Source of the DNA: Demequina muriae
Lineage (GTDB): Bacteria > Actinomycetota > Actinomycetes > Actinomycetales > Demequinaceae
Length of the DNA: 64,000 nt
Assembly: GCF_030418295.1 (NCBI RefSeq)
Contig: NZ_JAUHQA010000001.1
Location: 2,604,001 to 2,668,000, forward strand
Reading direction: 5' to 3'
The position numbers and the translations under genes were made by a program. Of the stretch, positions 1 through 9,611 are shown one piece after another; within the stretch, counting starts at the first letter, position 1; every line of letters begins with the position of its first letter. The notes under the pieces were generated by a model. It ran no database searches. It was not told the DNA's origin and worked only from the letters and a program-made list of their open reading frames with translations.

Positions 1-175
1 GGCGGACCTGCTGGTCGTGAACGAGGTGGGTGGCGGCCGCGGCTTCGGGACTGCGGACAACACGGTGACGATTCTGGACTCGACGGGCGCGCGCGTGGGT
101 GAGGCGACGGGGTCCAAGCTCGGGGTGGCCCATGCGGTTCTCGACCGCATCGTCGAGCGGCTTCCTTCGGAGTAG
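1..175 (+). CDS. coaBC: Bifunctional phosphopantothenoylcysteine decarboxylase/phosphopantothenate-cysteine ligase, C-terminal end (partial)
   Basis: Only the last 58 codons are in the window, read from base 2 to the TAG at 173-175. The tail contains VVNEVGGGRGFGTADN followed by VTILDSTG, which matches the end of the CoaB (ligase) half, where the family has a V-A-N-D/E-V...GFG...N-x-V-T pattern. CoaBC joins cysteine to phosphopantothenate and decarboxylates the product in coenzyme A synthesis. In actinobacteria coaBC normally lies directly upstream of metK and priA. Here that order is kept, apart from one extra gene between coaBC and metK. The 5' part and the decarboxylase domain lie outside the window. 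Confidence 0.85.
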   Translation, partial: ADLLVVNEVGGGRGFGTADNTVTILDSTGARVGEATGSKLGVAHAVLDRIVERLPSE

Positions 176-243
176 CGTCGGCGGAACACCCCTGGCCGAC
201 CGTCCACCCCGGCGATGTCAGACCCCCCTGTTTGACTGGTGTC

Positions 244-1782
244 ATGGCTGGTGAGGCAGCCGTCGTCGAGGCGGCGGACATCGATCGGGTGAGCACCCTG
301 GTGGGTGAGCTCGCGGCTCGTGACGTCTCGGCACTGTCGAAGGACCAGCTCCTTGCCCTGCACGCGTCGATCGCGAGGGTGGAGCGGCAGGTGGGAGCGC
401 TGAGCTCCCGGTGCGCCGGTGAGATCGCGCGGCGGTCCGCCCCGGATCTGCCTGGCGGCGGGCTGGCTCGCCGTGAGGGGCACGGCAATGCCAAGGCGAT
501 GCTGTCGAAGGTGCGGGGCGGCACGATGGCGGGTGCCCAGAAGGCGATGCAGGCGGGGGAGGCGTTCCTGCCACGGCCGAGTGCGGGAGTGCAGCCAGCA
601 GAGTCGGACACTGCGCAAGGCGGTGATGCCGAGGCGGCAGTGGCACCGGGGCCCCAATACCCTGCGGTGGCTCGTGCGTCCGTGGCGGGAGAGCTGTCGG
701 TCGATGCTGCGAGCCTGATCGTGGGTGGACTGAACCGGCTCTCCGACCGCCTTGAGGACGGGGCGCTGGTGGCGTTGGAGGAGCGCCTGGTGTCGAAGGC
801 GGTCTCGATGGCGGCTCATGAGGTCCAGAAGATGGTGGCCCGTGCGGTCGCTCGCGCGGATCGCGCCGGTCACGAGCGGCGCGAGCGCGAGAACCATGAG
901 GCCCGGTACTTGTGGTGGAGGCAGGACCACGAGGGCAGGGTCGTGATCCATGGACAGATGGATGCCGTCACCGCCGCGCCGGTCATCGCAGTGCTGGAGC
1001 AGATGACCACTCGGGATGTGCGGCGCCAGGGCCGCAAGGAGAGCGCTGACCCGAGCACCGTTGACAGCAGGACGGTGGGTCAGATGCGGATCGACGCGTT
1101 GTTCGCGCTGGCGCGGCACTCGCTGGGGTGCACCCGGACCGAGAAATCGGGGGTGCGCACCACGATCGTCGTGCGCATGAGCATGTCGGACCTCATGAGC
1201 GGTCGGGGCCTGGGGAGCATCGACGGGATCGAGCAGCCCGTCTCAGTCGGCGAGCTGCGCCGCCTCTCGGGGGACGCAGGAATCATCCCGCAGGTCCTCG
1301 GACGTGACAGCGAGATCCTCGATCAGGGCGAGCGGGAGCGACTGTTCACCGATGCGCAGCGGATCGCTCTCCTGGGGCGCGACGGAGGGTGCGCGAAGTG
1401 TCATGCACCGCCGGAGCATTGCGAGGCGCATCACATCCGGTGGTGGCAGCACGGCGGCACATCGGACCTGTCCAACGGCGTGATGCTCTGCACCAGGTGC
1501 CACCATGACATCCATCGCCAGGGATGGGAGATCGCTGCCAGTGGTGGGTCGGTGTCGTTCATCCCACCGCCGCCGATCGATCCGGGGAGGTCTCCGTCCC
1601 CGGGCGGATCGGCCGCCCTCGATGTCGAGGTCCCGTTGCCGCCGGAGCTGGACCTGCCCGGCGTCACCGCCCAGGACGAGGAGATGGTCCGCCGCTGGGA
1701 ACGCGAGCACCAAGAATGGGCCGCACGTCATGAAGGTGGGGCCGATGACACGGCCCTCGCGCCGTTAGGCTTGCCCGCGTGA
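244..1782 (+). CDS. HNH endonuclease with N-terminal DUF222 (13E12 repeat family)
   Basis: A 512-residue protein. The N-terminal two thirds is the alanine/arginine-rich helical DUF222 region. The C-terminal part (about residues 380-435) is an HNH nuclease fold with a zinc-binding CAKC pair, the EAHHIRWW motif, [12 protein letters not shown], and a CHHDIH motif. This family is multi-copy in actinobacterial genomes and behaves like a mobile or selfish nuclease; the cellular role is unknown. I chose the ATG at 244; an in-frame TTG at 232 would add four residues. Neither has a ribosome-binding site. The stop overlaps the GTG start of metK (GTGA). The gene sits between coaBC and metK, which are usually adjacent, so it looks inserted. 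Confidence 0.88.
   Translation: MAGEAAVVEAADIDRVSTLVGELAARDVSALSKDQLLALHASIARVERQVGALSSRCAGEIARRSAPDLPGGGLARREGHGNAKAMLSKVRGGTMAGAQKAMQAGEAFLPRPSAGVQPAESDTAQGGDAEAAVAPGPQYPAVARASVAGELSVDAASLIVGGLNRLSDRLEDGALVALEERLVSKAVSMAAHEVQKMVARAVARADRAGHERRERENHEARYLWWRQDHEGRVVIHGQMDAVTAAPVIAVLEQMTTRDVRRQGRKESADPSTVDSRTVGQMRIDALFALARHSLGCTRTEKSGVRTTIVVRMSMSDLMSGRGLGSIDGIEQPVSVGELRRLSGDAGIIPQVLGRDSEILDQGERERLFTDAQRIALLGRDGGCAKCHAPPEHCEAHHIRWWQHGGTSDLSNGVMLCTRCHHDIHRQGWEIAASGGSVSFIPPPPIDPGRSPSPGGSAALDVEVPLPPELDLPGVTAQDEEMVRRWEREHQEWAARHEGGADDTALAPLGLPA
1766..1771 (+). promoter_or_regulatory. -10 element TAGGCT for leaderless metK
   Basis: TAGGCT lies 7 bases before the metK GTG at 1779, inside the last codons of the HNH gene, and metK has no Shine-Dalgarno sequence. 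This spacing recurs at many genes in the window, so metK probably has its own leaderless promoter and does not depend on readthrough from the nuclease gene. Confidence 0.6.
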
Positions 1783-2948
1783 CGAATCTGCGACTGTTCA
1801 CTTCCGAGTCCGTGACCGAAGGCCACCCGGACAAGATCTGCGACCAGGTGTCCGACGCGATCCTGGACGAGATGCTCCGGCAGGACCCGCTGTCTCGCGT
1901 GGCGGTCGAGACGATGGTCACCACGGGCCTGGTCCATGTCGCAGGCGAAGTGACGACCGAGGCGTACGTCGACATCCCGGGGACCATTCGCGAGGTGGTC
2001 ACGGGCATCGGGTACACGTCCTCATCGACGGGCTTCGACGGCGACTCGTGCGGCGTGTCAGTGTCGATCGGCGAGCAGAGCCCCGACATCTGGCAGGGCG
2101 TGGGCAGCGCCACCGACTCTGACGGCGCCGAGCTCGGCGCCGGCGACCAAGGGTTGATGTTCGGCTACGCATGCCGCGACACGCCCGAACTCATGCCGCT
2201 GCCCATCGCCATCGCGCACCGTCTCACGCAGCGGCTCGCGGAGGTGCGCCGGGCGAACATCATCGAGGGTCTGCGCCCTGACGGCAAGGCGCAGGCGACC
2301 ATCGGGTACGACGGCGACGTCGCGCGGACGGTGGACACCGTCGTGGTGTCGACCCAGCATGCCGAGGGCATGGACATGGCCGACCTGCGCGCCATCGTCG
2401 AGGCCGAGGTCATCGCCCCGGTCCTCGCCGCGTTCGAGCTCGACGCTCAGGCGCACCGATCCCTCATCAACCCCACCGGCAAGTTCGAGATCGGCGGTCC
2501 CAAGGGCGACGCTGGGCTCACGGGCCGCAAGGTGATCGTGGACACGTACGGCGGGATGGCCCGTCATGGCGGGGGAGCGTTCTCCGGCAAGGACCCCTCG
2601 AAGGTGGACCGCTCAGGCGCCTACGCCATGCGCTGGGTGGCGAAGAACGTGGTCGCGGCCGGGCTCGCAGACCGCTGTGAGGTGCAGGTGGCGTATGCGA
2701 TCGGTACGGCCCGTCCCGTCGGCCTGTACGTCGAGACCTTCGGCACCGAGACAGTGGCGCCGGGCCGCATTGAAGACGCGATCCGTGAGGTGTTCGACCT
2801 GCGGCCCACCGCGATCATCGACGCTTTGGACCTGCGTCGCCCCATCTACCGCCAGACGGCCGCCTACGGTCACTTCGGCCGCGAGCTTGCCGACTTCACG
2901 TGGGAGCGCACCGACAGGGCTGAGGCTCTCGCCGCCGCGTGCGCATGA
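1779..2948 (+). CDS. metK: S-adenosylmethionine synthase
   Basis: A 389-residue methionine adenosyltransferase that makes S-adenosylmethionine from methionine and ATP in the cytosol. It opens with [20 protein letters not shown], which holds the catalytic His and the metal-binding region. It has the signature hexa/nonapeptide region [12 protein letters not shown] near residue 120 and the second signature [16 protein letters not shown] near residue 264. Length is normal for the family (380-400). The GTG start overlaps the stop of the upstream HNH gene, and a TAGGCT box lies 7 bases before it. The stop overlaps the ATG of priA (ATGA), indicating translational coupling. Confidence 0.97.
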   Translation: MTNLRLFTSESVTEGHPDKICDQVSDAILDEMLRQDPLSRVAVETMVTTGLVHVAGEVTTEAYVDIPGTIREVVTGIGYTSSSTGFDGDSCGVSVSIGEQSPDIWQGVGSATDSDGAELGAGDQGLMFGYACRDTPELMPLPIAIAHRLTQRLAEVRRANIIEGLRPDGKAQATIGYDGDVARTVDTVVVSTQHAEGMDMADLRAIVEAEVIAPVLAAFELDAQAHRSLINPTGKFEIGGPKGDAGLTGRKVIVDTYGGMARHGGGAFSGKDPSKVDRSGAYAMRWVAKNVVAAGLADRCEVQVAYAIGTARPVGLYVETFGTETVAPGRIEDAIREVFDLRPTAIIDALDLRRPIYRQTAAYGHFGRELADFTWERTDRAEALAAACA

Positions 2949-4939
2949 GCCTCTCCCGCTCGTCGGGGTCGCGTGACCATGCGGGCGCGGCGGATCGCGT
3001 CGGCGGGCGCAGGCCTCCGATCGCATCGGTCCGTCTGGACAGTCCGCTCCCGCACCTCGATCGGCCGTTCGACTATGCCATTCCGCCCACGCTGGTGAGC
3101 GTGGTGGAGATCGGCTCTCGCGTCCGCGTGCCGTTCGCGGGCCGGCTGGTGAGCGGCGTCGTGACGCGACTGCCGCGCATCTCGTCGTTTGCCGGGAGTC
3201 TGAGCACCATTCGCAGCGCCAGCGCCATCCCCAGCTACACGCCCGCAGCCATCACGCTGGCGGATCGCATCGCGCGCCGCTATGGCGGATCGGTGTGGGA
3301 CGTGCTGCGCCTGATGGCCCCTCCTCGGGCGGCCGCCATCGAGAAGAGGGACTGGGACTCCGCGCCAGTGGCGCTCGACGCAGACTACGCCGCCGCGATG
3401 TCACGCTCGTCGGCCGAGCCGCTCGCGCGCGAAGGCGAGCGCGTCGTGTGGGAGGCGCTGCCCGACGACGACCCTCGGACCTCCGTGGCCGCCGCACGCC
3501 TGATCGCGACGGCGGTCGTGACTGCCGCCACCGGTGCCTCGAGCATCGTCGTGGCTCCGGACGCCCGGGCCGTGGCCGCGCTGTTGGCTGAGTGCAGGCG
3601 CCTGGGTCTTTCGCGGTGGACGGCGCGCTCGGGTGGCGCCGTCGCGGTGCTCGACCACGATGACGGCCCGGCGGTGCGCTTCGGAAGCTACGTCGCCGCC
3701 ATGCGTGGCCACGCACGCATCGTCATCGGTACGAGGCCCGTGGCGATGCAGCCCGTGCCGCACCTGGGCGTCATCGCAGTGTGGGATGAGGCGAATGGTG
3801 CCCTCGAGGACCTCCACGCGCCGTATCCCCACGCGCGCACGGTCGCATCCATGCGGGCCGAGGAGGGCGCCGGGCTGGTCCTCGGCGGCTACGCTCCCAG
3901 CGCGGACGCCATCGCCCTGGTCGAGCACGGATGGGCGCGATTGGAGGCGCCGTCGCGAGACGCAGTGCGTGCGGCGGTTCCGGCCGTGGATGTGATGACC
4001 GCCGAGCGCCGCGATGCGGAAGGCGGCGCCGGATGGCACTGGATGCCAGGCAGCGTCTGGCGGGCCGTGCGCGCAGCCCTCGCCGAGGGGCCTGTGGCGA
4101 TCGTCGTGCCGCGCGCCGGATACGTGAGCGCCACCGCCTGCGCGCGCTGCGAGCAATGGGCCGAGTGCCGCGAGTGCTCGTCGCTCCTTGGGCTTGCGAG
4201 CCCCGGGGCGGACCCCGTCTGCCTCGACCAGGGACACGTCCAGACCGACTGGCATTGCCCGGAATGCCAGGGCTCCCAGCTCAAGCACGTGCGCCAAGGC
4301 GCGGACCGCATCGCCGAGCAGCTCCGGCGCATGCTCGGCGACGTTCCCCTTACGGTCTCGACCTCCTCCGCGGGGATCGTGGACGACCATACGGTGACCG
4401 AGGGCGTGGTGCTGGCCACTCCCGCAGCCCTCCCCGCCGTCGCAGGCGGATACCGTCACCTCGTGGTTACCGATGCGGGGGTGCCCGCCGGCACCGGGCT
4501 GGGCGGCGAGCTCAAAGCGATTCGCTGGTGGCTGGGCGCCGCGGCACTGGTCCGAGGGCGCCCCGAGGGAGGCGCGGTGACGATAGTGGGAGAGGTGCCG
4601 CCCGCTGTCCGCCGTGCCCTGTCGACGTGGTCGCCCGGGGACGCCGCCCGCGACGAATACCAGGAGCGGAGCGCGTTGGGGCTGCCCCCGCATCGGCGCT
4701 ACGTGACGGTGCACGGCGACCGCGACGGCGTGAGGGAGGCACTCGCGCACGCGGGAGTCGCCGATGAGCCGTCCGGATCGACCACCTGGATCGAGCTCCA
4801 GGATGGCGTCGGAATCCTGCTGCCACGGTCGCAGACCCAGGCCATCGTCGACGCGTTGCGGGATGCACAGCGCGAGGCATCCAAGGCCAAGCGGGAGCTC
4901 CGCATCAGGGTCGACGGCCCGCTCGAGCTGCCGCGTTGA
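2945..4939 (+). CDS. priA: Primosomal protein N' (PriA), helicase-degenerate actinobacterial form
   Basis: A 664-residue PriA homologue involved in restarting stalled replication forks. The N-terminal DNA-binding domain ([19 protein letters not shown]) is well conserved. The zinc region at about residues 398-445 keeps paired cysteines (CARC, CREC, CPEC). The helicase core is degraded: the Walker A position reads [12 protein letters not shown] with no GKT, and the DEEH box is replaced by WDEANG. Such degeneration is known in actinobacterial PriA-like proteins, which are thought to have lost helicase activity and act structurally. I chose the ATG at 2945, coupled to the metK stop; an in-frame GTG lies at 2939. 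Confidence 0.9.
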   Translation: MSLSRSSGSRDHAGAADRVGGRRPPIASVRLDSPLPHLDRPFDYAIPPTLVSVVEIGSRVRVPFAGRLVSGVVTRLPRISSFAGSLSTIRSASAIPSYTPAAITLADRIARRYGGSVWDVLRLMAPPRAAAIEKRDWDSAPVALDADYAAAMSRSSAEPLAREGERVVWEALPDDDPRTSVAAARLIATAVVTAATGASSIVVAPDARAVAALLAECRRLGLSRWTARSGGAVAVLDHDDGPAVRFGSYVAAMRGHARIVIGTRPVAMQPVPHLGVIAVWDEANGALEDLHAPYPHARTVASMRAEEGAGLVLGGYAPSADAIALVEHGWARLEAPSRDAVRAAVPAVDVMTAERRDAEGGAGWHWMPGSVWRAVRAALAEGPVAIVVPRAGYVSATACARCEQWAECRECSSLLGLASPGADPVCLDQGHVQTDWHCPECQGSQLKHVRQGADRIAEQLRRMLGDVPLTVSTSSAGIVDDHTVTEGVVLATPAALPAVAGGYRHLVVTDAGVPAGTGLGGELKAIRWWLGAAALVRGRPEGGAVTIVGEVPPAVRRALSTWSPGDAARDEYQERSALGLPPHRRYVTVHGDRDGVREALAHAGVADEPSGSTTWIELQDGVGILLPRSQTQAIVDALRDAQREASKAKRELRIRVDGPLELPR

Positions 4940-4956
4940 CGCCGACCTCGCCGCCC

Positions 4957-4962
4957 TACGAT
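4957..4962 (+). promoter_or_regulatory. -10 element TACGAT for leaderless fmt
   Basis: TACGAT is followed by six bases and then the fmt ATG at 4969. There is no Shine-Dalgarno sequence. This fits the leaderless pattern seen repeatedly in the window and supports the ATG at 4969 over an upstream in-frame start. Confidence 0.6.
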
Positions 4963-4968
4963 GGACGC

Positions 4969-5901
4969 ATGCGTCTCATCTTTGCCGGCACGCCCCAGAT
5001 TGCCGTCCCGAGCCTCACGGCTCTCGCGGAACGCCACGACATCGTCGCCGTGGTCACCCAGCCCGACGCTCGGGGCAAGCGCGGCCGCGACCTGCACCCG
5101 TCACCGGTCAAGGCGTATGCGCAGGAGCAGGGGTGGCCGGTGCTCACTCCTTCTCGAGCCTCCGATCCCGACTTCATCGCCCAGATCGCCGCGCTGGACG
5201 CCGACATCGCGGCCGTCGTGGCCTACGGACAGATTCTGCGCACAGACCTGCTCGACGCCACTCGACTGGGGTGGGTCAACCTGCACTTCTCGCTGCTCCC
5301 GGCCTGGCGCGGGGCCGCACCGGTCCAGCGCTCGCTCATGGCGGGGGACGAGATCACCGGCGTCAGCGCGTTCGTGCTCGACGAGGGCATGGACACGGGC
5401 CCGGTGATCGGCTCGATGTCCGAGCGCGTGCGCCGTGATGACACCGCCGGCAGCCTGCTCGAGCGCCTCGCCGAGGCGGGTGCGCCGTTGCTCGTGCAGG
5501 CCATCGAGGCCTACGGCGCTGGCCAGGCGACACCGATGCCCCAGGTCGAGGACGGCGTCAGCCACGCGGCGAAGCTCTCTCGCGACGACGCCCACGTGCG
5601 GTGGGACCGGCCCGCTCACGTCGTGGACCGTCAGATCCGCGGCTGCACTCCGGCACCAGGAGCGTGGACCACGCTGCCGGACGGCGCCTCGATGAAGCTC
5701 GGCCCGGTCCGCGAGCGCGCCGATCTGCCCGCGACCGTTCCCGGTCAGGTGACGGCCCATGACGGCTCCGTGACGGTCGGCACGGGTGGGCACCCGGTCG
5801 AGCTCGGATGGGTGCAGCCTGCGGGCAAGGGGCAGGTGGAGGCCGGCGCGTGGTGGCGCGGAGCCCGCTTCGGCGACGCCGCCGTCCTGGGCGACGCATG
5901 A
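4969..5901 (+). CDS. fmt: Methionyl-tRNA formyltransferase
   Basis: A 310-residue enzyme that formylates initiator Met-tRNA using 10-formyl-tetrahydrofolate. It begins with MRLIFAGTPQIAVPSL, the typical Fmt N-terminus, which fixes the start at 4969 although the frame stays open 11 codons further upstream. The catalytic triad region is visible: Asn and His in VNLHFSLLPAWRGAAPVQ near residue 103 and the Asp in EGMDTGPVIG near 141. The C-terminal tRNA-binding domain follows from about residue 205. It lies directly after priA with its own promoter-like box, and its stop overlaps the rsmB start (ATGA). Confidence 0.96.
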   Translation: MRLIFAGTPQIAVPSLTALAERHDIVAVVTQPDARGKRGRDLHPSPVKAYAQEQGWPVLTPSRASDPDFIAQIAALDADIAAVVAYGQILRTDLLDATRLGWVNLHFSLLPAWRGAAPVQRSLMAGDEITGVSAFVLDEGMDTGPVIGSMSERVRRDDTAGSLLERLAEAGAPLLVQAIEAYGAGQATPMPQVEDGVSHAAKLSRDDAHVRWDRPAHVVDRQIRGCTPAPGAWTTLPDGASMKLGPVRERADLPATVPGQVTAHDGSVTVGTGGHPVELGWVQPAGKGQVEAGAWWRGARFGDAAVLGDA

Positions 5902-7241
5902 GCGCCGCGCGCGACGTCGCCTACCGCTGCGTGATGGCAGTCGGCGACGATGACGCCTACGCGAACCTGGTGATGCCGGGGCTCATCGACCAGGCCCGCC
6001 TCGACGGACGCGATGCGGCCTTCGCCACCGAGCTGGCGTACGGCGCGCTGCGCATGCGGGGCCAGTACGACGCGATCATCGCGAAGGCTGCCCGCCGCGA
6101 CCCCGAGTCGCTGGACCCCGAGGTGCGGTCGGCGCTGTGGATCGGCGCGCACCAGGTGCTCGCGATGCGGGTCCCGTCGCATGCCGCCGTGTCCGAGACC
6201 GTGGACCTGGTGCGTCGCGAGCGCGGTCAGGGTGCCGCGAAGTTCGCGAACGCCGTGATGCGGCGTGTCACCGAGAAGACGGCCGATGCGTGGCTCACGG
6301 TGATCGCGCCCGGCACCTCCCGCGCGGCGAAGGCCGTGCGGTTCTCGCACCCCGAGTGGGTGGTGGGCGAGTTCGAGCGCGCGCTCGCCGCCGACGGCCG
6401 CGCGGGTGAGATCGACGCGCTGCTCGAGGCCGACAATGCTCCGGCCCGCGTGACCCTCGCAGCGAGACCAGGACTGGCCGATCGCGACGAGGTGGTGGCC
6501 GAGACGGGCGGTGAGCCCGGTCGCTGGTCGCCGTGGGCCGTCACCCTGGCCTCCGGTCGCCCGGGAGACCTCGCGTCCGTCACCGAGGGCAGCGCCGCCG
6601 TGCAGGACGAGGGCAGCCAGGTCGCCGCCGGGGCTCTGGCCCTCGCACGCGACGTCGAGCCGGGGGAGCGCTGGCTCGACATGTGCGCCGGCCCGGGCGG
6701 CAAGGCCGCACTGTTGGGAGCGATCGCCGCTCAGCACGGGGTCGAGCTCGATGCGCTCGAGCTGCACCCGCATCGGGCCGATCTGGTGCGCGCGTCCGTC
6801 CGCGCCGTGCCCGACGGCACGGTGGCGGTCCACGTGGGCGACGCGCGCGAATGGGGCGACGAGGGGACATATCAGCGCATCGTTCTCGACGCCCCGTGCT
6901 CCGGCCTGGGCGCCCTGCGCCGTCGGCCCGAGTCGAGATGGCGCCGCGACCTCGACGACCTTGACGACCTGGTCGCGCTTCAGCGTGCGCTGCTGGCGCG
7001 CGCCGAGCGGCTGCTGGCGCCGGGCGGGATCCTCGCGTACATCACCTGCTCGCCCGTGGTGGCCGAGACCCGTGAGGTCGTGTCGGGGTCGACGCTGCGC
7101 CAGCTCGACGCCCGCGACGCGGTGGCGGCGCTGACGGGCACCTCCGCACCCGAGTGGGGCGCCGGTCCGCACGTGCAGCTGTGGCCGCACGCGCACGGGA
7201 CGGATGCGATGTTCCTCGCACTGCTCGAGCGACCGGCCTGA
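5898..7241 (+). CDS. rsmB: 16S rRNA (cytosine-C5)-methyltransferase RsmB
   Basis: A 447-residue protein with an N-terminal NusB-like RNA-binding domain (YRCVMAVGDDDAYANLVMPG, ELAYGALRMRGQYDAII) and a C-terminal SAM-dependent methyltransferase domain. Visible motifs are DMCAGPGGKAALLGA near residue 260 for SAM binding, the PCSG catalytic cysteine motif near 332, and the TCSP motif near 383, the two-cysteine arrangement of RNA m5C methyltransferases. By family it methylates C967 of 16S rRNA. The ATG at 5898 overlaps the fmt stop. fmt-rsmB pairing is common in bacteria. Confidence 0.95.
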   Translation: MSAARDVAYRCVMAVGDDDAYANLVMPGLIDQARLDGRDAAFATELAYGALRMRGQYDAIIAKAARRDPESLDPEVRSALWIGAHQVLAMRVPSHAAVSETVDLVRRERGQGAAKFANAVMRRVTEKTADAWLTVIAPGTSRAAKAVRFSHPEWVVGEFERALAADGRAGEIDALLEADNAPARVTLAARPGLADRDEVVAETGGEPGRWSPWAVTLASGRPGDLASVTEGSAAVQDEGSQVAAGALALARDVEPGERWLDMCAGPGGKAALLGAIAAQHGVELDALELHPHRADLVRASVRAVPDGTVAVHVGDAREWGDEGTYQRIVLDAPCSGLGALRRRPESRWRRDLDDLDDLVALQRALLARAERLLAPGGILAYITCSPVVAETREVVSGSTLRQLDARDAVAALTGTSAPEWGAGPHVQLWPHAHGTDAMFLALLERPA

Positions 7242-7315
7242 CCGGCGGCACGGGAGCGACCAGCCCGGCGCGCGTCCTGTTTGGCCGCGCTGAGCAAGGG
7301 CCACGTCGGCGGCGC

Positions 7316-7321
7316 TAGGCT
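7316..7321 (+). promoter_or_regulatory. -10 element TAGGCT for leaderless rpe/rib operon
   Basis: TAGGCT lies exactly six bases before the rpe ATG at 7328, with no Shine-Dalgarno sequence between. It is the only promoter-like site in the 86-base gap between rsmB and rpe. It probably drives the whole rpe-ribD-ribE-ribBA-ribH unit. Confidence 0.6.
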
Positions 7322-7327
7322 CGACAC

Positions 7328-7993
7328 ATGGGCATGCAGATCTCTCCGTCGATCCTGGCCGCCGACTTCGCGAACCTGGAGCGGGACATCACGAGGGTGG
7401 CCAACGCCGACTGGCTCCACGTCGACGTGATGGACGCGCACTTCGTCCCCAACCTCACCCTCGGACTGCCGGTGCTCGAGCGCATCGCCGAGGTGTCGCC
7501 CATGCCCATCGACGCGCACCTGATGATCGACGATCCCGACCACTGGGCGCCCCGGTACGCCGAGGCCGGCGCGACGTCCGTGACGTTCCACTTCGAGGCC
7601 GCCGCCAACCCGGTGGCGATCGCCAGGGACCTCCGTGCTCTCGGTGCGCGCGCATCGGTCGCGCTCAAGCCGGGCACCGACGTCGACGTGGTGCTCGAGC
7701 ACCTCAAGGAGTTCGACATGGTGCTCGTCATGACGGTGGAGCCCGGCTTCGGCGGTCAGTCGTTCATGCCGGAGATGCTCCCCAAGTTCACGACGCTGCG
7801 GGCGGCCGCGACCGCGGCCGACCACCCCCTGTGGCTGCAGGCGGACGGTGGGGTGTCCCGCGACACCATCGAGGACATCGCTGCGGCTGGCTGCGACGTC
7901 TTCGTCGCCGGATCCGCGGTGTTCGGAGCCGAGGACCCGGCCGCCGAGGTCACCGCCCTGCGCGACCTCGCCACTCACGCTCGGAACGCATGA
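7328..7993 (+). CDS. rpe: Ribulose-phosphate 3-epimerase
   Basis: A 221-residue TIM-barrel enzyme that interconverts ribulose 5-phosphate and xylulose 5-phosphate in the pentose phosphate pathway. Family hallmarks are [14 protein letters not shown] at the N-terminus, [16 protein letters not shown] near residue 31 (metal-binding His and Asp), DAHLMIDDP near 60, [13 protein letters not shown] near 138 and [10 protein letters not shown] near 175. Ribulose 5-phosphate is the riboflavin precursor used by RibBA, which fits its place at the head of the rib operon. Its stop overlaps the ribD start by four bases. Confidence 0.97.
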   Translation: MGMQISPSILAADFANLERDITRVANADWLHVDVMDAHFVPNLTLGLPVLERIAEVSPMPIDAHLMIDDPDHWAPRYAEAGATSVTFHFEAAANPVAIARDLRALGARASVALKPGTDVDVVLEHLKEFDMVLVMTVEPGFGGQSFMPEMLPKFTTLRAAATAADHPLWLQADGGVSRDTIEDIAAAGCDVFVAGSAVFGAEDPAAEVTALRDLATHARNA

Positions 7994-9018
7994 CCACCGC
8001 TCGTGCGCCGCTCTCCGTCGCAGCCGCGATGGACCGAGCGGTCACGCTGGCCGCGAACGGCCCCGCGTACGGGCCGAATCCGAGAGTCGGCTGCGTCATC
8101 CTCGGAGCCGAAGGCGCCGAGCTGGGCGAGGGATGGCACCGTGGCGCGGGCACCCCGCACGCGGAGGTGGCGGCGATCGCCGATGCGCGAGCACGCGGAG
8201 TCGACGTGCGCGGGGGCACGGCCGTGGTCACCCTGGAACCCTGCGCCCATACGGGACGCACCGGACCGTGCGTCGACGCCCTGACCCAGGCGGGCATCGC
8301 CGCAGTGACGTACGCCGTCGCGGATCCGGGGAACGCCTCCGGCGGCGGGGCCACCGTTCTCGAGGAGCGCGGGATCCCGGCGACGCTCATGGAGCACGCG
8401 GGCGCATCGGCCCTCACCCATCGCTGGCTCACCGCCATGCGGCTGGGCAGGCCCTACGTGATTGCCAAGTGGGCCGCGACCCTGGACGGTCGCATGGCGG
8501 CCGCGGACGGGACGTCGGTGTGGATCACCGGTCCGGAGGCTCGCGAGCATGCCCATGGCGTCCGCGCCGAGGTGGACGCCATCGCCGTCGGCACCGGCAC
8601 CGTGCTGATCGACGACCCTCAGCTGTCCGCGCGCGCTGGCGGAGAGGACGCCGCGCATCAGCCCTTGCGGGTCGTGATCGGCCATCGCGACACGTCCGGC
8701 AGGCGCGTCTGGCGCGACCCGAACGTGCTCGGCGTGGCCTCCCACGATCCGCGCGACGTGCTCGCCGCGCTCTGGGAACGCGAGGTGCGTGCCGTCGTGG
8801 TCGAAGGCGGTCCCACGGTGCTGTCCGCGTTCCTGCGCGAGGGCCTGGTGGACGAGGTCCACGCGTACATCGCGCCGGTGCTCCTCGGCGCGGGCCCGAG
8901 CGTGGTCGACGACCTGGGAATCGGGACGATGAAAGACGCGTTGAGGGGAGAGCACGTGAACTTTCAACCATTGGGCGCGGATACACTTGTCATCGCTCAT
9001 CTCTCGAGAGGATTCTGA
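7990..9018 (+). CDS. ribD: Bifunctional diaminohydroxyphosphoribosylaminopyrimidine deaminase/5-amino-6-(5-phosphoribosylamino)uracil reductase
   Basis: A 342-residue two-domain riboflavin enzyme. The N-terminal deaminase has PHAEVAAI near residue 56 (zinc His and proton-shuttle Glu) and [12 protein letters not shown] near 84-95 (zinc cysteines). The reductase domain begins about residue 155 with [18 protein letters not shown] and includes [13 protein letters not shown] near 275. It deaminates the pyrimidine product of GTP cyclohydrolase II and then reduces the ribose side chain. The ATG at 7990 overlaps the rpe stop, and the stop shares one base with the ribE start, so translation is tightly coupled. 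Confidence 0.96.
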   Translation: MTTARAPLSVAAAMDRAVTLAANGPAYGPNPRVGCVILGAEGAELGEGWHRGAGTPHAEVAAIADARARGVDVRGGTAVVTLEPCAHTGRTGPCVDALTQAGIAAVTYAVADPGNASGGGATVLEERGIPATLMEHAGASALTHRWLTAMRLGRPYVIAKWAATLDGRMAAADGTSVWITGPEAREHAHGVRAEVDAIAVGTGTVLIDDPQLSARAGGEDAAHQPLRVVIGHRDTSGRRVWRDPNVLGVASHDPRDVLAALWEREVRAVVVEGGPTVLSAFLREGLVDEVHAYIAPVLLGAGPSVVDDLGIGTMKDALRGEHVNFQPLGADTLVIAHLSRGF

Positions 9019-9611
9019 TGTTCACCGGCATTGTGGAGGCGGTAGGCACCGTGGTGAACGTCGACGACGACGGAGCGCGTTCGCGCGTGACCTTCCAGTC
9101 GGACGGCTTCGGCAGCGACCTGGTGCATGGCGAGTCGATCGCGGTCGACGGCGTGTGCCTGACCGTCGCGGACCAGGGGGAGGGCACGTGGATGGCCGAC
9201 GTGATGCGCATCACCCGTGAGACCTCCACGCTGGGCGACATCGCCCCCGGCCGGCGGGTCAACCTCGAGCGCGCCCTGCGTGCCGACGGCAGGCTCGGCG
9301 GGCACATCATGCAGGGACACGTCGATGGCTCCGCAGAGCTGGTGGCCCGGGACTCACAGCCTGACTGGGACGACTTCACCTTCTCCCTTCCGGCAGACCT
9401 GGTGCGGTACGTCGTGCCGAAGGGCTCGATCGCGCTCAACGGCGTGTCGCTTACGGTCGCGGCGCTCGACGGCGACCGTGCCACCGTGTCGCTGATTCCC
9501 ACCACGATCGCCGACACCACCTTGGGCGGACTGGCCCTCGGAGACCGCGTGAACGTCGAGGTCGATGTGATGGGCAAGTACGTCGAGTCGATGCTGGCGG
9601 CTCGCTCATGA
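9018..9611 (+). CDS. ribE: Riboflavin synthase, alpha subunit
   Basis: A 197-residue riboflavin synthase with two lumazine-binding repeats. The first starts [12 protein letters not shown] and contains DGVCLTVAD and RITRETSTLG. The second contains GGHIMQGHVDG and ALNGVSLTVA. The enzyme dismutates two 6,7-dimethyl-8-ribityllumazine molecules to riboflavin and the pyrimidine substrate. Length and repeat structure are normal. The start overlaps the ribD stop by one base (TGATG) and its stop overlaps the ribBA start by four. Confidence 0.96.
   Translation: MFTGIVEAVGTVVNVDDDGARSRVTFQSDGFGSDLVHGESIAVDGVCLTVADQGEGTWMADVMRITRETSTLGDIAPGRRVNLERALRADGRLGGHIMQGHVDGSAELVARDSQPDWDDFTFSLPADLVRYVVPKGSIALNGVSLTVAALDGDRATVSLIPTTIADTTLGGLALGDRVNVEVDVMGKYVESMLAARS

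Noticed and set aside
5745-7304. A 519-codon minus-strand frame antisense to rsmB
   Set aside because: Shadow of rsmB; no motif, and rsmB has all catalytic blocks.
7242-7327. Possible FMN riboswitch before the rib operon
   Set aside because: The gap is only 86 bases and shows a leaderless promoter rather than RFN-type helices.
7848-9611. A 587-codon + strand frame spanning ribD in a second frame and joining ribE
   Set aside because: The first part is an out-of-frame reading of ribD, rich in Arg; only the ribE end is real and is annotated from 9018.
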